Assembly: GCA_026646885.1 (NCBI GenBank)
Contig: JAPKHK010000007.1
Location: 62,001 to 126,000, forward strand
Source: Casimicrobiaceae bacterium
GTDB taxonomy: Bacteria > Pseudomonadota > Gammaproteobacteria > Burkholderiales > Casimicrobiaceae
Length of the DNA stretch: 64,000 nucleotides
Direction: 5' to 3'
In this document: positions 37,672 through 47,155 of the stretch, piece after piece
Numbering within the stretch: position 1 is the first letter of the stretch
Layout: every line of letters starts with the position of its first letter
Notes under the pieces: generated by a model
What the model was told of the DNA's origin: nothing
The model's database searches: none
The model's input: the letters and a program-made list of their open reading frames with translations, nothing else
Position numbers and translations under genes: made by a program

Positions 37672-38886
37672 ATGATCGAGTCTTGGCGCTTCAACGAACT
37701 GACCCGGCGATGGTCGCGCCCCCCATGCAGCGAAGGGCCACGGCCCTGGCTGGTGGTAGCGATGTCGCTTGTGGGCGCGGTCGCCTTGGCCGCCCTCGCC
37801 TATCTCTGGGCAACGCTGCCCTCGCCCTGGAGAAGCGACCAGCCGGACCGCGTCTGGACGGGCGCATTGATGAACCTCACTCGTGGTGTCGGCGCGCGCG
37901 CCGGAGCCGAAATCGTCATCCAGGACACCGATCCGTCCGGTGTGGCCATCGTTTCCCTGGAGATGCCCGCCTTTCGCGCCATCGACTACCGCCGCGTCGT
38001 CTGGCAGGTGCAAGGATCGGGACCAGAAATCTCGGCGGCGCTGGTCTGGCGCAACGATTATCGCCCTGGGGCAATTCACACCATGCAACTGGCGCCACTG
38101 CGCCCGGATCGCTTCGCCGGGTGGCTCGCCGGCGACGAAGACTGGATTGGAAAGATCACCGGTCTGGCCCTGGTCATCAAGGGAAAGCCCTCGAAACCGT
38201 TGCGCGTTAGGGCGGTAACCGTATCACCGCATACCGCCGGGCAGGCCTTGCGCGAAGCGCTGAGCAGTTGGTGGAATTTCGTTCCCTGGCAAGGTGCAGC
38301 AGTCAACAGTGTGGAGGCCAACCCGCCCGCCTTGCCCATGCCCGCATTTGCCGCCGCAGTTGCGCTGACCGCGGCGGCACTCTATCTCGGGGTGGCGTGG
38401 TTGCGGCGCTGGCGGCGGCAATTCTCCGTGCTCGCGCTCATCTTCGCCTGCTCCTGGGTAATGCTCGATATCCGCTGGCAGACGCAGCTTCTCGCGCAAA
38501 CGTACGATTCGATGGCAAGCTTTGCCGGCAAGTCGCTCGAAGAACGCCACCTCGCCGCGGAGGATTCGCCCGTCTTCGCTTTCGCCCAGGCGGCACGCCG
38601 CGTGCTCCCCGCAGAACCTTCGCGGATCATCGTTACCGCCGAAGACAGTGCGCTGCGCGGGCGCCTTGCTTATTATCTGCTCCCGCATCAGGTGGTTTAC
38701 GACACGCGCAGTGGCGCTATGCCAGCTCCCGCGCAGCTCAAGCCCGGCGACTTCATCGTCGCACTGTATCGGCGCAGCCTGCAATACAGCCCGGCGGAGG
38801 GGCGCCTGAAGTGGGACAGCTTTGATTCGGTTCCGGTCGAGCTACTGCTTCTCAGCCAGGGCAACGCCGTCTTCCGGATCAAGTGA
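37672..38886 (+). CDS. Membrane protein of unknown function in glycan operon
   Basis: I choose ATG 37672 (MIESWRFNELTRRW), 404 residues; an upstream TTG at 37579 is possible. One membrane helix near residues 28-50 is followed by a periplasmic region of about 165 residues with beta-strand character. Two further helices (PAFAAAVALTAAALYLGVAW and VLALIFACSWVMLDI) are followed by a C-terminal domain containing PSRIIVTAEDSALRGRLAYY. No family is recognised. The stop overlaps the next start (GTGA). The context suggests a role in assembly or modification of the lipid-linked glycan. Confidence 0.75.
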   Translation: MIESWRFNELTRRWSRPPCSEGPRPWLVVAMSLVGAVALAALAYLWATLPSPWRSDQPDRVWTGALMNLTRGVGARAGAEIVIQDTDPSGVAIVSLEMPAFRAIDYRRVVWQVQGSGPEISAALVWRNDYRPGAIHTMQLAPLRPDRFAGWLAGDEDWIGKITGLALVIKGKPSKPLRVRAVTVSPHTAGQALREALSSWWNFVPWQGAAVNSVEANPPALPMPAFAAAVALTAAALYLGVAWLRRWRRQFSVLALIFACSWVMLDIRWQTQLLAQTYDSMASFAGKSLEERHLAAEDSPVFAFAQAARRVLPAEPSRIIVTAEDSALRGRLAYYLLPHQVVYDTRSGAMPAPAQLKPGDFIVALYRRSLQYSPAEGRLKWDSFDSVPVELLLLSQGNAVFRIK

Positions 38887-40298
38887 GAATTATGGACTTG
38901 CTTGGCGCGACACTGGGCATCCTTCTGCCGTGGGCTTGCGGTTGCCTCACCCTGATGCTGGCCGCGCGCTGGCGCGCTCTGCCGGCGTCGGCCGGGCTCC
39001 TTTTGGGTTATGGTTTTGCCCTCGGGGTGGTACTCCTCGTCCTGGACATGCAGCTGCTCTGGGCGCTGGGCATCACTTTCAGCGTCTGGGCCGTGGCAAC
39101 ACCCCTGGGCCTGCTCCTGGTGGCGCTCGTTCTTGGCTCGCGGCATCGAGCGCTCGTTCGGCCGGCCCTAGCCGCCGCCGTACCGGGCTGGCGAGCCCTA
39201 TCCACTTGGGGAAAGGTCCTGTGGTGGAGCTTGCTCATTCTCATGGTGATGCGCGGCGCGCAGTTCTTTTTGGAAATCCTTTGGCGTCCGAGTTTCGGCT
39301 GGGACAGCTGGGCACACTGGGCCACCAAGGCCAAAGTGTGGCACGCCCTAGGCAGTATCGTGCCCTTCGGCAGCGCTGACGAAGTACTTGCCGGCACGGC
39401 GCGCTATACCGATGCCAATCCGCACTACCCAGTGGGCATCCCATTGATTCAGGTCTGGATGGCCCTGTGCGTCGGTAGCTGGGATGACACCTTGATCAAT
39501 CTACCCTGGCTTGCCTTCGGCGTGGCTCTCGGCCTGGGTTTCTACGGACAACTGCGGGCCGCCGGTGCGGGCCCGCTTTTTGCCCTGGGGGCGAGTTACC
39601 TGCTGCTCTCTTTGCCCTTCCTCGGCGTCCACATCGCCTTGCCCGGCTACGCTGATTTGCCGCTGGCGGTTTTTGCCGGTCTGGCAAGCATGTCCTTCTG
39701 GCGCTGGTCGGTGGAAAGGCGCATCGAGCATCTGCTGCTGGCGCTGTTGCTGGCCCTTGCAAGTCCCTTGCTGAAGCGACCGGGGTGGATCTGGCTGCTA
39801 CTGCTGGCCCCGGCTGCGTTGCCGATACTCTTTGGAAAGCGCGGCTGGAGGATTTTTTCTGGGCTGGGCGGCGCGGCCGCGGTGGCGCTCTTTTTCCTGG
39901 CCCAGTATCAACCGAGGCTGCTGGGCTACCAGTTGCACGCCGCTTTCCAACCGGTTTGGCGACCCTTGCTCGAGACCACCCTGTTGCTCAACAACTGGCA
40001 CCTCATGTGGTACGCCGCTTTGCTCGCGCTGATCATCGGTTGGCGAAGCCTTCTGGCGCCGCGCCTCGCGGCACTCACCGCGTACTTGTGCGGCGGTTTC
40101 GCCTTCCTGTTCGTGGTGTTCTTCTTCAGCAACGCCGCGCTGTGGGTCAGCGATCTGTCGACGGTCAATCGGGCGCTGTTGCACTTGGTACCGACGCTGG
40201 TGTTTGCGCTCGCGCTGGTGGCGTTGGACCTCCGGGAAAAGATGACTAGGGCAGCCTCGGCTGCGGTTGCCCCCGCGACGGACCCGGGCGATGCTTGA
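38883..40298 (+). CDS. Polytopic membrane protein, GT-C glycosyltransferase-like
   Basis: About 471 residues with a dozen hydrophobic segments. The start may be GTG 38883 (overlapping the previous stop) or ATG 38892. A large loop after the fourth helix region carries acidic and aromatic residues (RPSFGWDSWAHWATKAKVW, YPVGIPLIQVWM) of the kind found in GT-C enzymes that use polyprenyl-phosphate sugars. The exact family is not recognised, so the assignment is by topology and context. The 3' end overlaps the next gene by 8 bp. Confidence 0.75.
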   Translation: MRIMDLLGATLGILLPWACGCLTLMLAARWRALPASAGLLLGYGFALGVVLLVLDMQLLWALGITFSVWAVATPLGLLLVALVLGSRHRALVRPALAAAVPGWRALSTWGKVLWWSLLILMVMRGAQFFLEILWRPSFGWDSWAHWATKAKVWHALGSIVPFGSADEVLAGTARYTDANPHYPVGIPLIQVWMALCVGSWDDTLINLPWLAFGVALGLGFYGQLRAAGAGPLFALGASYLLLSLPFLGVHIALPGYADLPLAVFAGLASMSFWRWSVERRIEHLLLALLLALASPLLKRPGWIWLLLLAPAALPILFGKRGWRIFSGLGGAAAVALFFLAQYQPRLLGYQLHAAFQPVWRPLLETTLLLNNWHLMWYAALLALIIGWRSLLAPRLAALTAYLCGGFAFLFVVFFFSNAALWVSDLSTVNRALLHLVPTLVFALALVALDLREKMTRAASAAVAPATDPGDA

Positions 40299-42558
40299 CC
40301 TCCGAGACTTCACTTTGATTTGTGCTGACACGCGTAACCATGATCTGGCGTTGCGCGCCTTGCGTATTTCTGCAAAACACTGCCGCTTCGGCCGAGTACT
40401 TTTCTTCACTGACCGGAAAATTGGGAGCGGCGAGGCCGAGATCATCCCCATTGCGCCGCTGGGTTCCGCCACGGAATACTCCCGGCTGATGATCAAAGGT
40501 CTGCAAGAGCACCTTCACACTCCGTTTGCGCTAATCGTGCAATGGGACGGCTACGTCATCCACCCCGAGGCCTGGCAGGACCGTTTCCGCGAGTTCGACT
40601 ATATCGGTGCGCGCTGGCCCTGGCTGTCCGCCGGGCGAGACGTGGGCAACGGCGGTTTCTCCCTGCGCTCCAAGCGCTTGCTCGAGGCCCTTGCCGATTC
40701 GGCCATCACCGACTTTCCGATCGAGGACGTCGCCATCGGCCAGACCTACCGGCCCCTGCTCGAAAAGAGCCACGCAATCCGCTTTGCGCCGGCGGACGTG
40801 GCGGACTGCTTTTCCTTCGAGGTCACGCCGCTGCCGCAGCCCACTTTCGGCTTCCATGCCCTGTTCAACTTCTGGCTGACCGTGCCCGAGGCGGACTTGC
40901 CGTCCATCCTCGCCAGCCTTGCCGATGCCAACACCGACGCGCCGCAGCTACGCGTGCTGGGCGTCAACTATTTGCTTGCCGGCCGGCGCTCAGCTGCGGC
41001 GCAAGTCTTCCGGCGAATACTCGAAGCACGCCCCGGCGACGCAGAAGTCGCGCGGCTTCTGCGTCACGCCGAAAGCGCCCAGAAGGCACCGTTGGCCGGG
41101 CGCACCGACCCCTGTCCCTGCGGCAGCGGCCGGCGCTTCAAGGCTTGCCATGGCGCTCTCGGCCCCGGCTCGGCACCGTCCGAGGCCACGACCACCGGCG
41201 GCCCAGCCGCACCAGCATCGCTGGAACGGGCGCTGCAGCTGCACGAAAGCGGCCAAGTCGATGCGGCTTGCGCCATTTATCGCGAGATCCTCGGCGCCCA
41301 GCCCGATGATCCCGTCGCAACGCATTTTCTCGGCGTGGCGGCGATGCAGCGCAAGGACCTGGACACGGCTCTGCCCTTGCTGACCCGCGCTGCGGCGCTG
41401 CGCCCCGAGGAAGCAAATTTCCACAACAACTTGGGGCTCGCGCTGGTCGAGGCCGATCGGATTGAAGAAGCGCTCGTCCATTATCAGCGCAGCCTCGCGC
41501 TCGACCCTGGAAACGCCGGGGCATGGAGCAACCTGGGCCTGGCACGCCAGGCGCTAGGTGATCCGGCCGGCGCCATCGCGGCCTTCCAGCAAGCATTGAG
41601 CCACGCTCCGGGTTTTGTGAGAGCACGCTGGAATCTCGCCTTCGTCCTGCTGCTGTGCGGGCGCTTCGACGAGGGCTGGCGCGCTTACGACGCGCGCCTG
41701 GCGATCGAAGAACTCGGCGGCACGGAAGCGAAGATCACGCTGCCGCGCTGGAACGGGCGTGTCGAGCCCGGACTGCGCATCGAAGTGGTTGCCGAACAGG
41801 GACTGGGCGACACGCTACAATTCGCGCGCTACCTGCCGCTGCTCGCGGCCGCGGGCGCGGTGCCGACGCTGGCCTGCGATGCTGTGTTGCATCCCGTGTT
41901 GGCAAGCCTGCCGGGCGCGCTCCGTTTGGTCGGACGCGGGGTCCAAGATCCGGAGTGCACGGCGCAGTTTCCACTGGCGAGCTTGCCGCAGCATTTCGGC
42001 ACCCGCCCGGAGACCATTCCCGCAGCCGTTCCCTACCTCACCGTGGACCCTCAGGGCGTGCGGCAATGGGAAGACTGGCTCGGCCCGCGCCAAGGACTTC
42101 GCGTGGGCGTGGTCTGGGCCGGCAACCCGGCGCATACCAATGATCGCCAGCGCTCGGTGGCGCTAGGGAAACTACGGCCGCTGCTGGAGCTTGCGGGTAT
42201 CAGCTGGTTCAGCTTGCAGCTGGGCGCAGGACGGGAGCAGCTTGCCCTAGTCCCCGAAGCCTTGCGACCGCGCGACGCCGCTCAAAACTTGCGCGACTTC
42301 GGTGACACTGCCGCTTTGATCACCGCTCTTGATCTCGTGTTGAGCGTCGATACCAGCGTTGCGCACCTTGCCGGGGCTCTGAACCGGCCGGTCTGGATCA
42401 TGCTCCCCTTTGCGCCCGATTGGCGCTGGCAACTTGAGCGCGAGGACAGTCCCTGGTATCCCAGCGCCCGCTTGTTTCGCCAAAGCCGCCGCGGCGACTG
42501 GTCGAGCGTACTGGAGAGGGTCGCGCGTGCACTCGACGCAGCCCGCGGCGTGCTATGA
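40291..42558 (+). CDS. DUF5672 - SEC-C - TPR - GT-B-like multidomain glycosyltransferase
   Basis: A 755-residue cytoplasmic protein from ATG 40291. Residues of about 1-230 are a DUF5672-type domain (FALIVQWDGYVIHPEAW, DYIGARWPW, VGNGGFSLRSKRLLEAL). A SEC-C zinc motif follows near 280 (DPCPCGSGRRFKACHG), then several TPR units (NFHNNLGLALVEADRIEEAL, AWSNLGLARQALGDPAGAI). The C-terminal part resembles the sugar-nucleotide half of GT9/GT41-like enzymes (EVVAEQGLGDTLQFARYLP, LVLSVDTSVAHLAGALNRP). The combination suggests a glycosyltransferase that docks a protein or oligosaccharide partner through TPR. It overlaps both neighbours by a few bases. Confidence 0.85.
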   Translation: MLDLRDFTLICADTRNHDLALRALRISAKHCRFGRVLFFTDRKIGSGEAEIIPIAPLGSATEYSRLMIKGLQEHLHTPFALIVQWDGYVIHPEAWQDRFREFDYIGARWPWLSAGRDVGNGGFSLRSKRLLEALADSAITDFPIEDVAIGQTYRPLLEKSHAIRFAPADVADCFSFEVTPLPQPTFGFHALFNFWLTVPEADLPSILASLADANTDAPQLRVLGVNYLLAGRRSAAAQVFRRILEARPGDAEVARLLRHAESAQKAPLAGRTDPCPCGSGRRFKACHGALGPGSAPSEATTTGGPAAPASLERALQLHESGQVDAACAIYREILGAQPDDPVATHFLGVAAMQRKDLDTALPLLTRAAALRPEEANFHNNLGLALVEADRIEEALVHYQRSLALDPGNAGAWSNLGLARQALGDPAGAIAAFQQALSHAPGFVRARWNLAFVLLLCGRFDEGWRAYDARLAIEELGGTEAKITLPRWNGRVEPGLRIEVVAEQGLGDTLQFARYLPLLAAAGAVPTLACDAVLHPVLASLPGALRLVGRGVQDPECTAQFPLASLPQHFGTRPETIPAAVPYLTVDPQGVRQWEDWLGPRQGLRVGVVWAGNPAHTNDRQRSVALGKLRPLLELAGISWFSLQLGAGREQLALVPEALRPRDAAQNLRDFGDTAALITALDLVLSVDTSVAHLAGALNRPVWIMLPFAPDWRWQLEREDSPWYPSARLFRQSRRGDWSSVLERVARALDAARGVL

Positions 42559-44945
42559 GAGAAGCCCCGGTGACGCCTCCGCTGTCGCGCAACACTCCTT
42601 GCCCCTGCGGCAGCGGCAAGCGCTACAAGCATTGCCACGGACTCGGTGCCTCGTCGGAAATGGCGACTCCCGAGGCGGCCCCAGAGGCCGATGCGGCGAC
42701 ACGACTATCGCGTGCGGCCACTGCGCTGGGGGCGGGCCAGCCGCAACTAGCGGAACGCTTGCTGCGACAGCTTCTGGAGCAGACGCCGCAATCGGCCGAA
42801 GCGTGGCATATGCTCGGGCAGAGCGTGGCGGCCCAGGGCCGACTGCCCGAAGCGCTCATTCACTTCCGCCAGGCGCGGCAATCCGCGCCCCAGGAGCCGG
42901 CGCTCGCGACCTCGGAGATCCGCGCCGAGCTCGCGCTCGGCCATCACGCAATGGCCCAAGAGCATGCCCAGCGACTAGCCAGCGCGCATCCGCAGCTGGG
43001 GGAAGCTTGGCTGCTACTGGGGCTTTGCTCGAATGAAACCCAGCCCGAGGCAGCGCTTCAGGCGTTGCAGCGCGCCCTGTCGTGCGCACCAGAGAACCCT
43101 GAATGCTGTTTCGAATTGGCGCGCCTGCAACATGACATGGGGCGCTTCTCCGATGCCGCCGCAACTTTGCGCGCCGGTCTCGCCCACCATCCAGACAACG
43201 CGCTGTTGCTCAACAATTATGGTTTGGCGTTGCGGCGGCTGGGGCAAACGGAGGAAGCGGAGCAGGCCTGGCGAAACGCCCTGCAGGCCAATCCAGGACT
43301 GGTTCAAGCTCGGGCCAACCTGGGGCAGCTGCTCGTGGAGACGGGCCGGCATGCGGCTGCCCTGCCTTTGCTCGAACCTACGTCCCCGGAGCTCGCCGGT
43401 TCGCACGAATATTGGCTCAGCCTCGGCCTCGCGCATATTGGGCTCGGCCACGTCGAGGCCGCGACCAATGCCTTTGTCCAAGCGCTCCGCTACAACCCCG
43501 GCGACGCAAAGATCAACTATAACCTCGGTACCGCCTATCTTCAGGCACAGCGCCTCGATCTCGCTCGAACCTATCTCGAAGCCGCCCACGCGCTCGACCC
43601 GGAAGACGCAAAGGTGGAGCTGCTGCTTCTCGACATTGCGCAGCGCTCGTGCGATTGGACGAGCTATCGTCGGCTCATGGAAAAACTACCCGTTTGGCTT
43701 GAACAGGCCGAGACCTTGCGTCCAACGCCGCACGCCATGCTCGCACGCCCACTGACGGGATCGCAACTGCTGCGCGTCGCCAAGGCTTTCGCCGAGACTC
43801 TGGGCCCGCTGGCGAGGGCGCCACAGACGAGACCAAGCGCACACGCTCGGCTGCGTCTGGGTTACGTCACTACGACGATACGCAATCATCCCATGCCATC
43901 ACTCATCGCCGAATTGCTCGAGCGGCACGATCGCGCGCGCGTCGAGGTCTATCTGTATTCCTGCGGCCCTCAGGACGCCTCACCCTATCGGCCGCGTATC
44001 GCCGCGGCGATCGAGCACTTCCTGGAAATGCAACACGCTTCCGACGATGATCTCTTCGCGCGCATCAGAAGCGACGAGATCGACGTGCTCGTCGACCTCG
44101 ACGGATACACGCAGTTCACCCGCAGTCGCGTTTTTCGCCGACGCCCGGCGCCAATTCAGGTGAACTATATCGGCTTTCCCGGCTCCCTCGGGGCGCCATG
44201 TTATGACTATCTCGTGGCCGACCGCGAGACCGCGCCACCGCAGTATCAAGCGGATTTCAGCGAACGCTTGCTCTACATGCCGCATTGCTACCTGCCCAGT
44301 GATACGCGGCGGCGTCTGGATGTCCCGCAAGCATCTCGTGCGCAACTCGGATTGGCCGGCGCAAGCTTCGTTTATTGCGCTTTCAACTCGACCTACAAAC
44401 TGGCGCCGACGATGTTCTCGATCTGGCTGCGCATCCTGAATCGCGTTCCCGGTTCGGTACTGTGGATGCTTACTGATGACAGGCGCGCACGCGAAAACCT
44501 CGCGCGCGAAGCGACCGAAGCCGGCATCGATCCGAACCGGCTAATCTTCGCCAGCGCTGCCCCGCTTTCCGAGCACCTCGCACGCTATCCCCTGGCCGAC
44601 CTCTTTCTCGACACGCTCCCATGCAACGCGCACACCACCTGCAACGACGCCCTGCTCATGGGTTTGCCGGTTCTGACCTGTCGAGGCCAAACCTTCTCCG
44701 GCCGCGTGGCCGGCAGCCAGTTGTTGGCGGCGGGGCTCCCAGAACTCGTGACCGAGGATCTCGCCGCATACGAGGCAATGGCCGTGCGCCTCGGTCAATC
44801 GCCGGATGAATTGGCGATTCTGCGCACCCGGTTGGTCGAACAAGGGCTCGCGAGCGCCTTGTTCGACATGGGCGCCTATACGCGAGCTTTCGAAGATCTT
44901 CTGCTGGGCGCGCACGCCGAAGCTCAGGCGCGAGGCGGCTCTTGA
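42555..44945 (+). CDS. SEC-C/TPR O-linked GlcNAc transferase-like protein (GT41)
   Basis: A 796-residue protein whose ATG overlaps the previous stop (ATGA). It opens with a SEC-C zinc motif (NTPCPCGSGKRYKHCHG), then a long TPR superhelix of about residues 45-370 (for example NPECCFELARLQHDMGRFSDAA). The GT41 catalytic region follows: LRLGYVTTTIRNHPMPSLIA, VLVDLDGYTQFTRSRVFRRR, INYIGFPGS-like VNYIGFPGSLGAP, FNSTYKLAPTMFSIW and DLFLDTLPCNAHTTCNDALL. GT41 enzymes O-glycosylate Ser/Thr of proteins. The target is unknown. The last 22 bp overlap the convergent gene 44924-47155. Confidence 0.9.
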   Translation: MREAPVTPPLSRNTPCPCGSGKRYKHCHGLGASSEMATPEAAPEADAATRLSRAATALGAGQPQLAERLLRQLLEQTPQSAEAWHMLGQSVAAQGRLPEALIHFRQARQSAPQEPALATSEIRAELALGHHAMAQEHAQRLASAHPQLGEAWLLLGLCSNETQPEAALQALQRALSCAPENPECCFELARLQHDMGRFSDAAATLRAGLAHHPDNALLLNNYGLALRRLGQTEEAEQAWRNALQANPGLVQARANLGQLLVETGRHAAALPLLEPTSPELAGSHEYWLSLGLAHIGLGHVEAATNAFVQALRYNPGDAKINYNLGTAYLQAQRLDLARTYLEAAHALDPEDAKVELLLLDIAQRSCDWTSYRRLMEKLPVWLEQAETLRPTPHAMLARPLTGSQLLRVAKAFAETLGPLARAPQTRPSAHARLRLGYVTTTIRNHPMPSLIAELLERHDRARVEVYLYSCGPQDASPYRPRIAAAIEHFLEMQHASDDDLFARIRSDEIDVLVDLDGYTQFTRSRVFRRRPAPIQVNYIGFPGSLGAPCYDYLVADRETAPPQYQADFSERLLYMPHCYLPSDTRRRLDVPQASRAQLGLAGASFVYCAFNSTYKLAPTMFSIWLRILNRVPGSVLWMLTDDRRARENLAREATEAGIDPNRLIFASAAPLSEHLARYPLADLFLDTLPCNAHTTCNDALLMGLPVLTCRGQTFSGRVAGSQLLAAGLPELVTEDLAAYEAMAVRLGQSPDELAILRTRLVEQGLASALFDMGAYTRAFEDLLLGAHAEAQARGGS

Positions 44946-47155
44946 GCAGCGGCGGCGGCTAGGAACTCTTCCAGGGTCTGAAGCGGCGCCGGATCGTCGA
45001 AGAGGCGTTCGCTGCCTGCGGCCAGGCGCGCGGATAGCTCGGCTCGTCGCTCCGGTTCGGCAAGCAGATCGAGAACGAGTGCATGGTAGCTCTGGGCGTC
45101 GGCGACCACCAACTCCGGTGCCCCGGCGATCTCGAGCATGGCCGCGCTCTGTCGGCCCCGCATGAATGCGCCGGGCAAGGTAACGATGGGCAGATCGCAC
45201 GCCAGGGCATCGAGACTCGTGTTCCCACCGGACCAATGCAAGGTGTCGAGCATCAGGTCACAGGCGAGATTGACTTGCAGATAGCGCTCGCGCGGCATGT
45301 ATGGCAGCACCACCAGGCGCCCTCCCGCGGCCACGCCCTCTTCCCCCAATGCCCGCTCCAACCGGGCCACGAGCGCCTCGGTGATGATCTCGTGACGGCC
45401 GTTGAAAAGCACCAAGCGAGCACTTGGCCGTTGCGCCAGGATCTTGGCGACCAGGGCGTCGTTGTCAGGATGAATTTTGTACAAAGATTGCGGGAGCAGC
45501 AGCAGTTCGCCCTCCTCGGGCAGGCCCAGATCCCGGCGCGTCAGGCGCGCCGGCCGGGGCGGACGGGGGTAGCTCGTGCCTATGCCGGGCAGCCGCAGCA
45601 GCCGTTCGGTGTAGTGGGCTTGACCATCCTGAGGCTCCATCGGCCCGCTGCTGAAGTAGTAATCGATGGTCGCGTGCCCGCTGGTGACCGGGTGCCCCCA
45701 GGCGGCCGCCTGCACCGGCGCCAAACGCATCGCGGCAAGCAGGAAGCACGTGCTATCCATACCCAGTTCCGGATAAACCAGAATGTCCAGCTGATCGGAT
45801 CGAACCTCGGCGATGACGTCTTCGAGACGCTTTCCGCCGAGGGGACTAAAGCGCGCGACCTTCGCGGAGATTTCTTGGGCGATGGCATTGCTGCCCGGGC
45901 GAAGGTGATAGACGTAGACCTCGAATCTCTCGGGATCGAGCTGGGTTACCCAGCGCAAGAAATAGTGGCCGACGGTGCTGTCGGTGAAAAAGCTGGAAAT
46001 GAAGCCTATGCGTGGCCGACTTCCGCCGCTGGCCCTTTGACGTGGCGGCTCCAGGCAGTCAGGCGCGACCGCCTGAATGATTTCGTGAACGAAAGCGGCG
46101 TAGCGCTCCTGCGGCACGCGATCGTCGAACCCCTGATAAGCAAGGTAGAAGTTGCTCCACTGCAAGGCATGCAGCGCTTCTCCTCGGCGCAGCCCCCGCC
46201 ATTGCGCGACCCGCTGGAGCAGCGAGTCAAGGCCCCGCACATAGGCCTCACGCACTGCCTCGACTTGCGCGCAATCGCGGTAGACGGGCGGCAGCATCAG
46301 CGCCTCACCCAGCGCGGCGCGCAGGTTTGCGGGAACGAACGTGGCGACACTTTGGTATGCGGCCCTGGCCTCATCGAGGTCGCCTCGCTCGGCAAGACAA
46401 AACGCGAGTCCCATATGCACGCGCGCATCCCCCTTGTGGTCGAGGTCCAGTCCCGAGCGATAGACTCGAAGCGCCGCATCGTATTGCCCGTCCATGCGCA
46501 GCAGATTGCCGAGGGCCAAAACCGTCTCAATGCGTTTGGGCTGTAAATCGTAAGACTTGTTCAGGGCGTTGATCGCTTGCGGTCTCTCGCCCCCATCGCG
46601 CAGCAGCAGGCCGAGGCTGGCGTATGCCAAGGCGTAATCGGGTTGCAGGCGAATCGCTTCGCGAAAAGCGCGCTCGGCTTCCGTGGACCGTCCGAGATCG
46701 CGCAGCAGACTCCCCAGGTTGTGCCAAGCGCGCGGATAGGCTGGGCGGTACTTGAGTGCCGTATGAAACGCCTCGATCGCTTCTTGCGATTGGCCGGAAT
46801 CGGCGAGCAGCAAGCCGAGATATTGGTACGCCTCGGGAAAAGCGGGTCGCAGCGCGACGGCCGCGCGCAGTTGTTCAATCGCAGCGGAGACCTGCTTGGT
46901 GTCCTCCAGAGTTTGTGCCAGCAGATAGCGGATCGCTGGTTCGCGTGGCGACAAAGCCGCGGCCGATTGCGCGTGCCCCAGCGCCTCGTTGTGCTGCCCG
47001 GCATCGCGCAGCACCGAAGCCAGCAAGTAATGCACCCGCCCGTCACTCGGCGCTCGCTGCAAAGCCCTGCGCAAAACGGCCAGTGCCGCATCGAAGCGCC
47101 CTCGCTGGTAGTGACGCTGCGCCTCAGTCAGCCACTGCTCGATCATCTTCCGCAC
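44924..47155 (-). CDS. TPR O-linked GlcNAc transferase-like protein (GT41)
   Basis: About 743 residues from GTG 47155; ATG 47146 is an alternative. The N-terminal half is consecutive TPR units (VHYLLASVLRDAGQHNEALG, AYQYLGLLLADSGQSQEAIE, AWHNLGSLLRDLGRSTEAER and more). The C-terminal half is GT41: RIGFISSFFTDSTVGHYFL, DQLDILVYPELGMDSTCFLL, AWGHPVTSGHATIDYYFSS and MLDTLHWSGGNTSLDALACD, followed by LPIVTLPGAFMRGRQSAAML. No SEC-C motif is present. It overlaps the upstream GT41 gene by 32 bp and converges with the plus-strand GT41 gene. Confidence 0.9.
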   Translation of the reverse strand: MRKMIEQWLTEAQRHYQRGRFDAALAVLRRALQRAPSDGRVHYLLASVLRDAGQHNEALGHAQSAAALSPREPAIRYLLAQTLEDTKQVSAAIEQLRAAVALRPAFPEAYQYLGLLLADSGQSQEAIEAFHTALKYRPAYPRAWHNLGSLLRDLGRSTEAERAFREAIRLQPDYALAYASLGLLLRDGGERPQAINALNKSYDLQPKRIETVLALGNLLRMDGQYDAALRVYRSGLDLDHKGDARVHMGLAFCLAERGDLDEARAAYQSVATFVPANLRAALGEALMLPPVYRDCAQVEAVREAYVRGLDSLLQRVAQWRGLRRGEALHALQWSNFYLAYQGFDDRVPQERYAAFVHEIIQAVAPDCLEPPRQRASGGSRPRIGFISSFFTDSTVGHYFLRWVTQLDPERFEVYVYHLRPGSNAIAQEISAKVARFSPLGGKRLEDVIAEVRSDQLDILVYPELGMDSTCFLLAAMRLAPVQAAAWGHPVTSGHATIDYYFSSGPMEPQDGQAHYTERLLRLPGIGTSYPRPPRPARLTRRDLGLPEEGELLLLPQSLYKIHPDNDALVAKILAQRPSARLVLFNGRHEIITEALVARLERALGEEGVAAGGRLVVLPYMPRERYLQVNLACDLMLDTLHWSGGNTSLDALACDLPIVTLPGAFMRGRQSAAMLEIAGAPELVVADAQSYHALVLDLLAEPERRAELSARLAAGSERLFDDPAPLQTLEEFLAAAAAQEPPRA

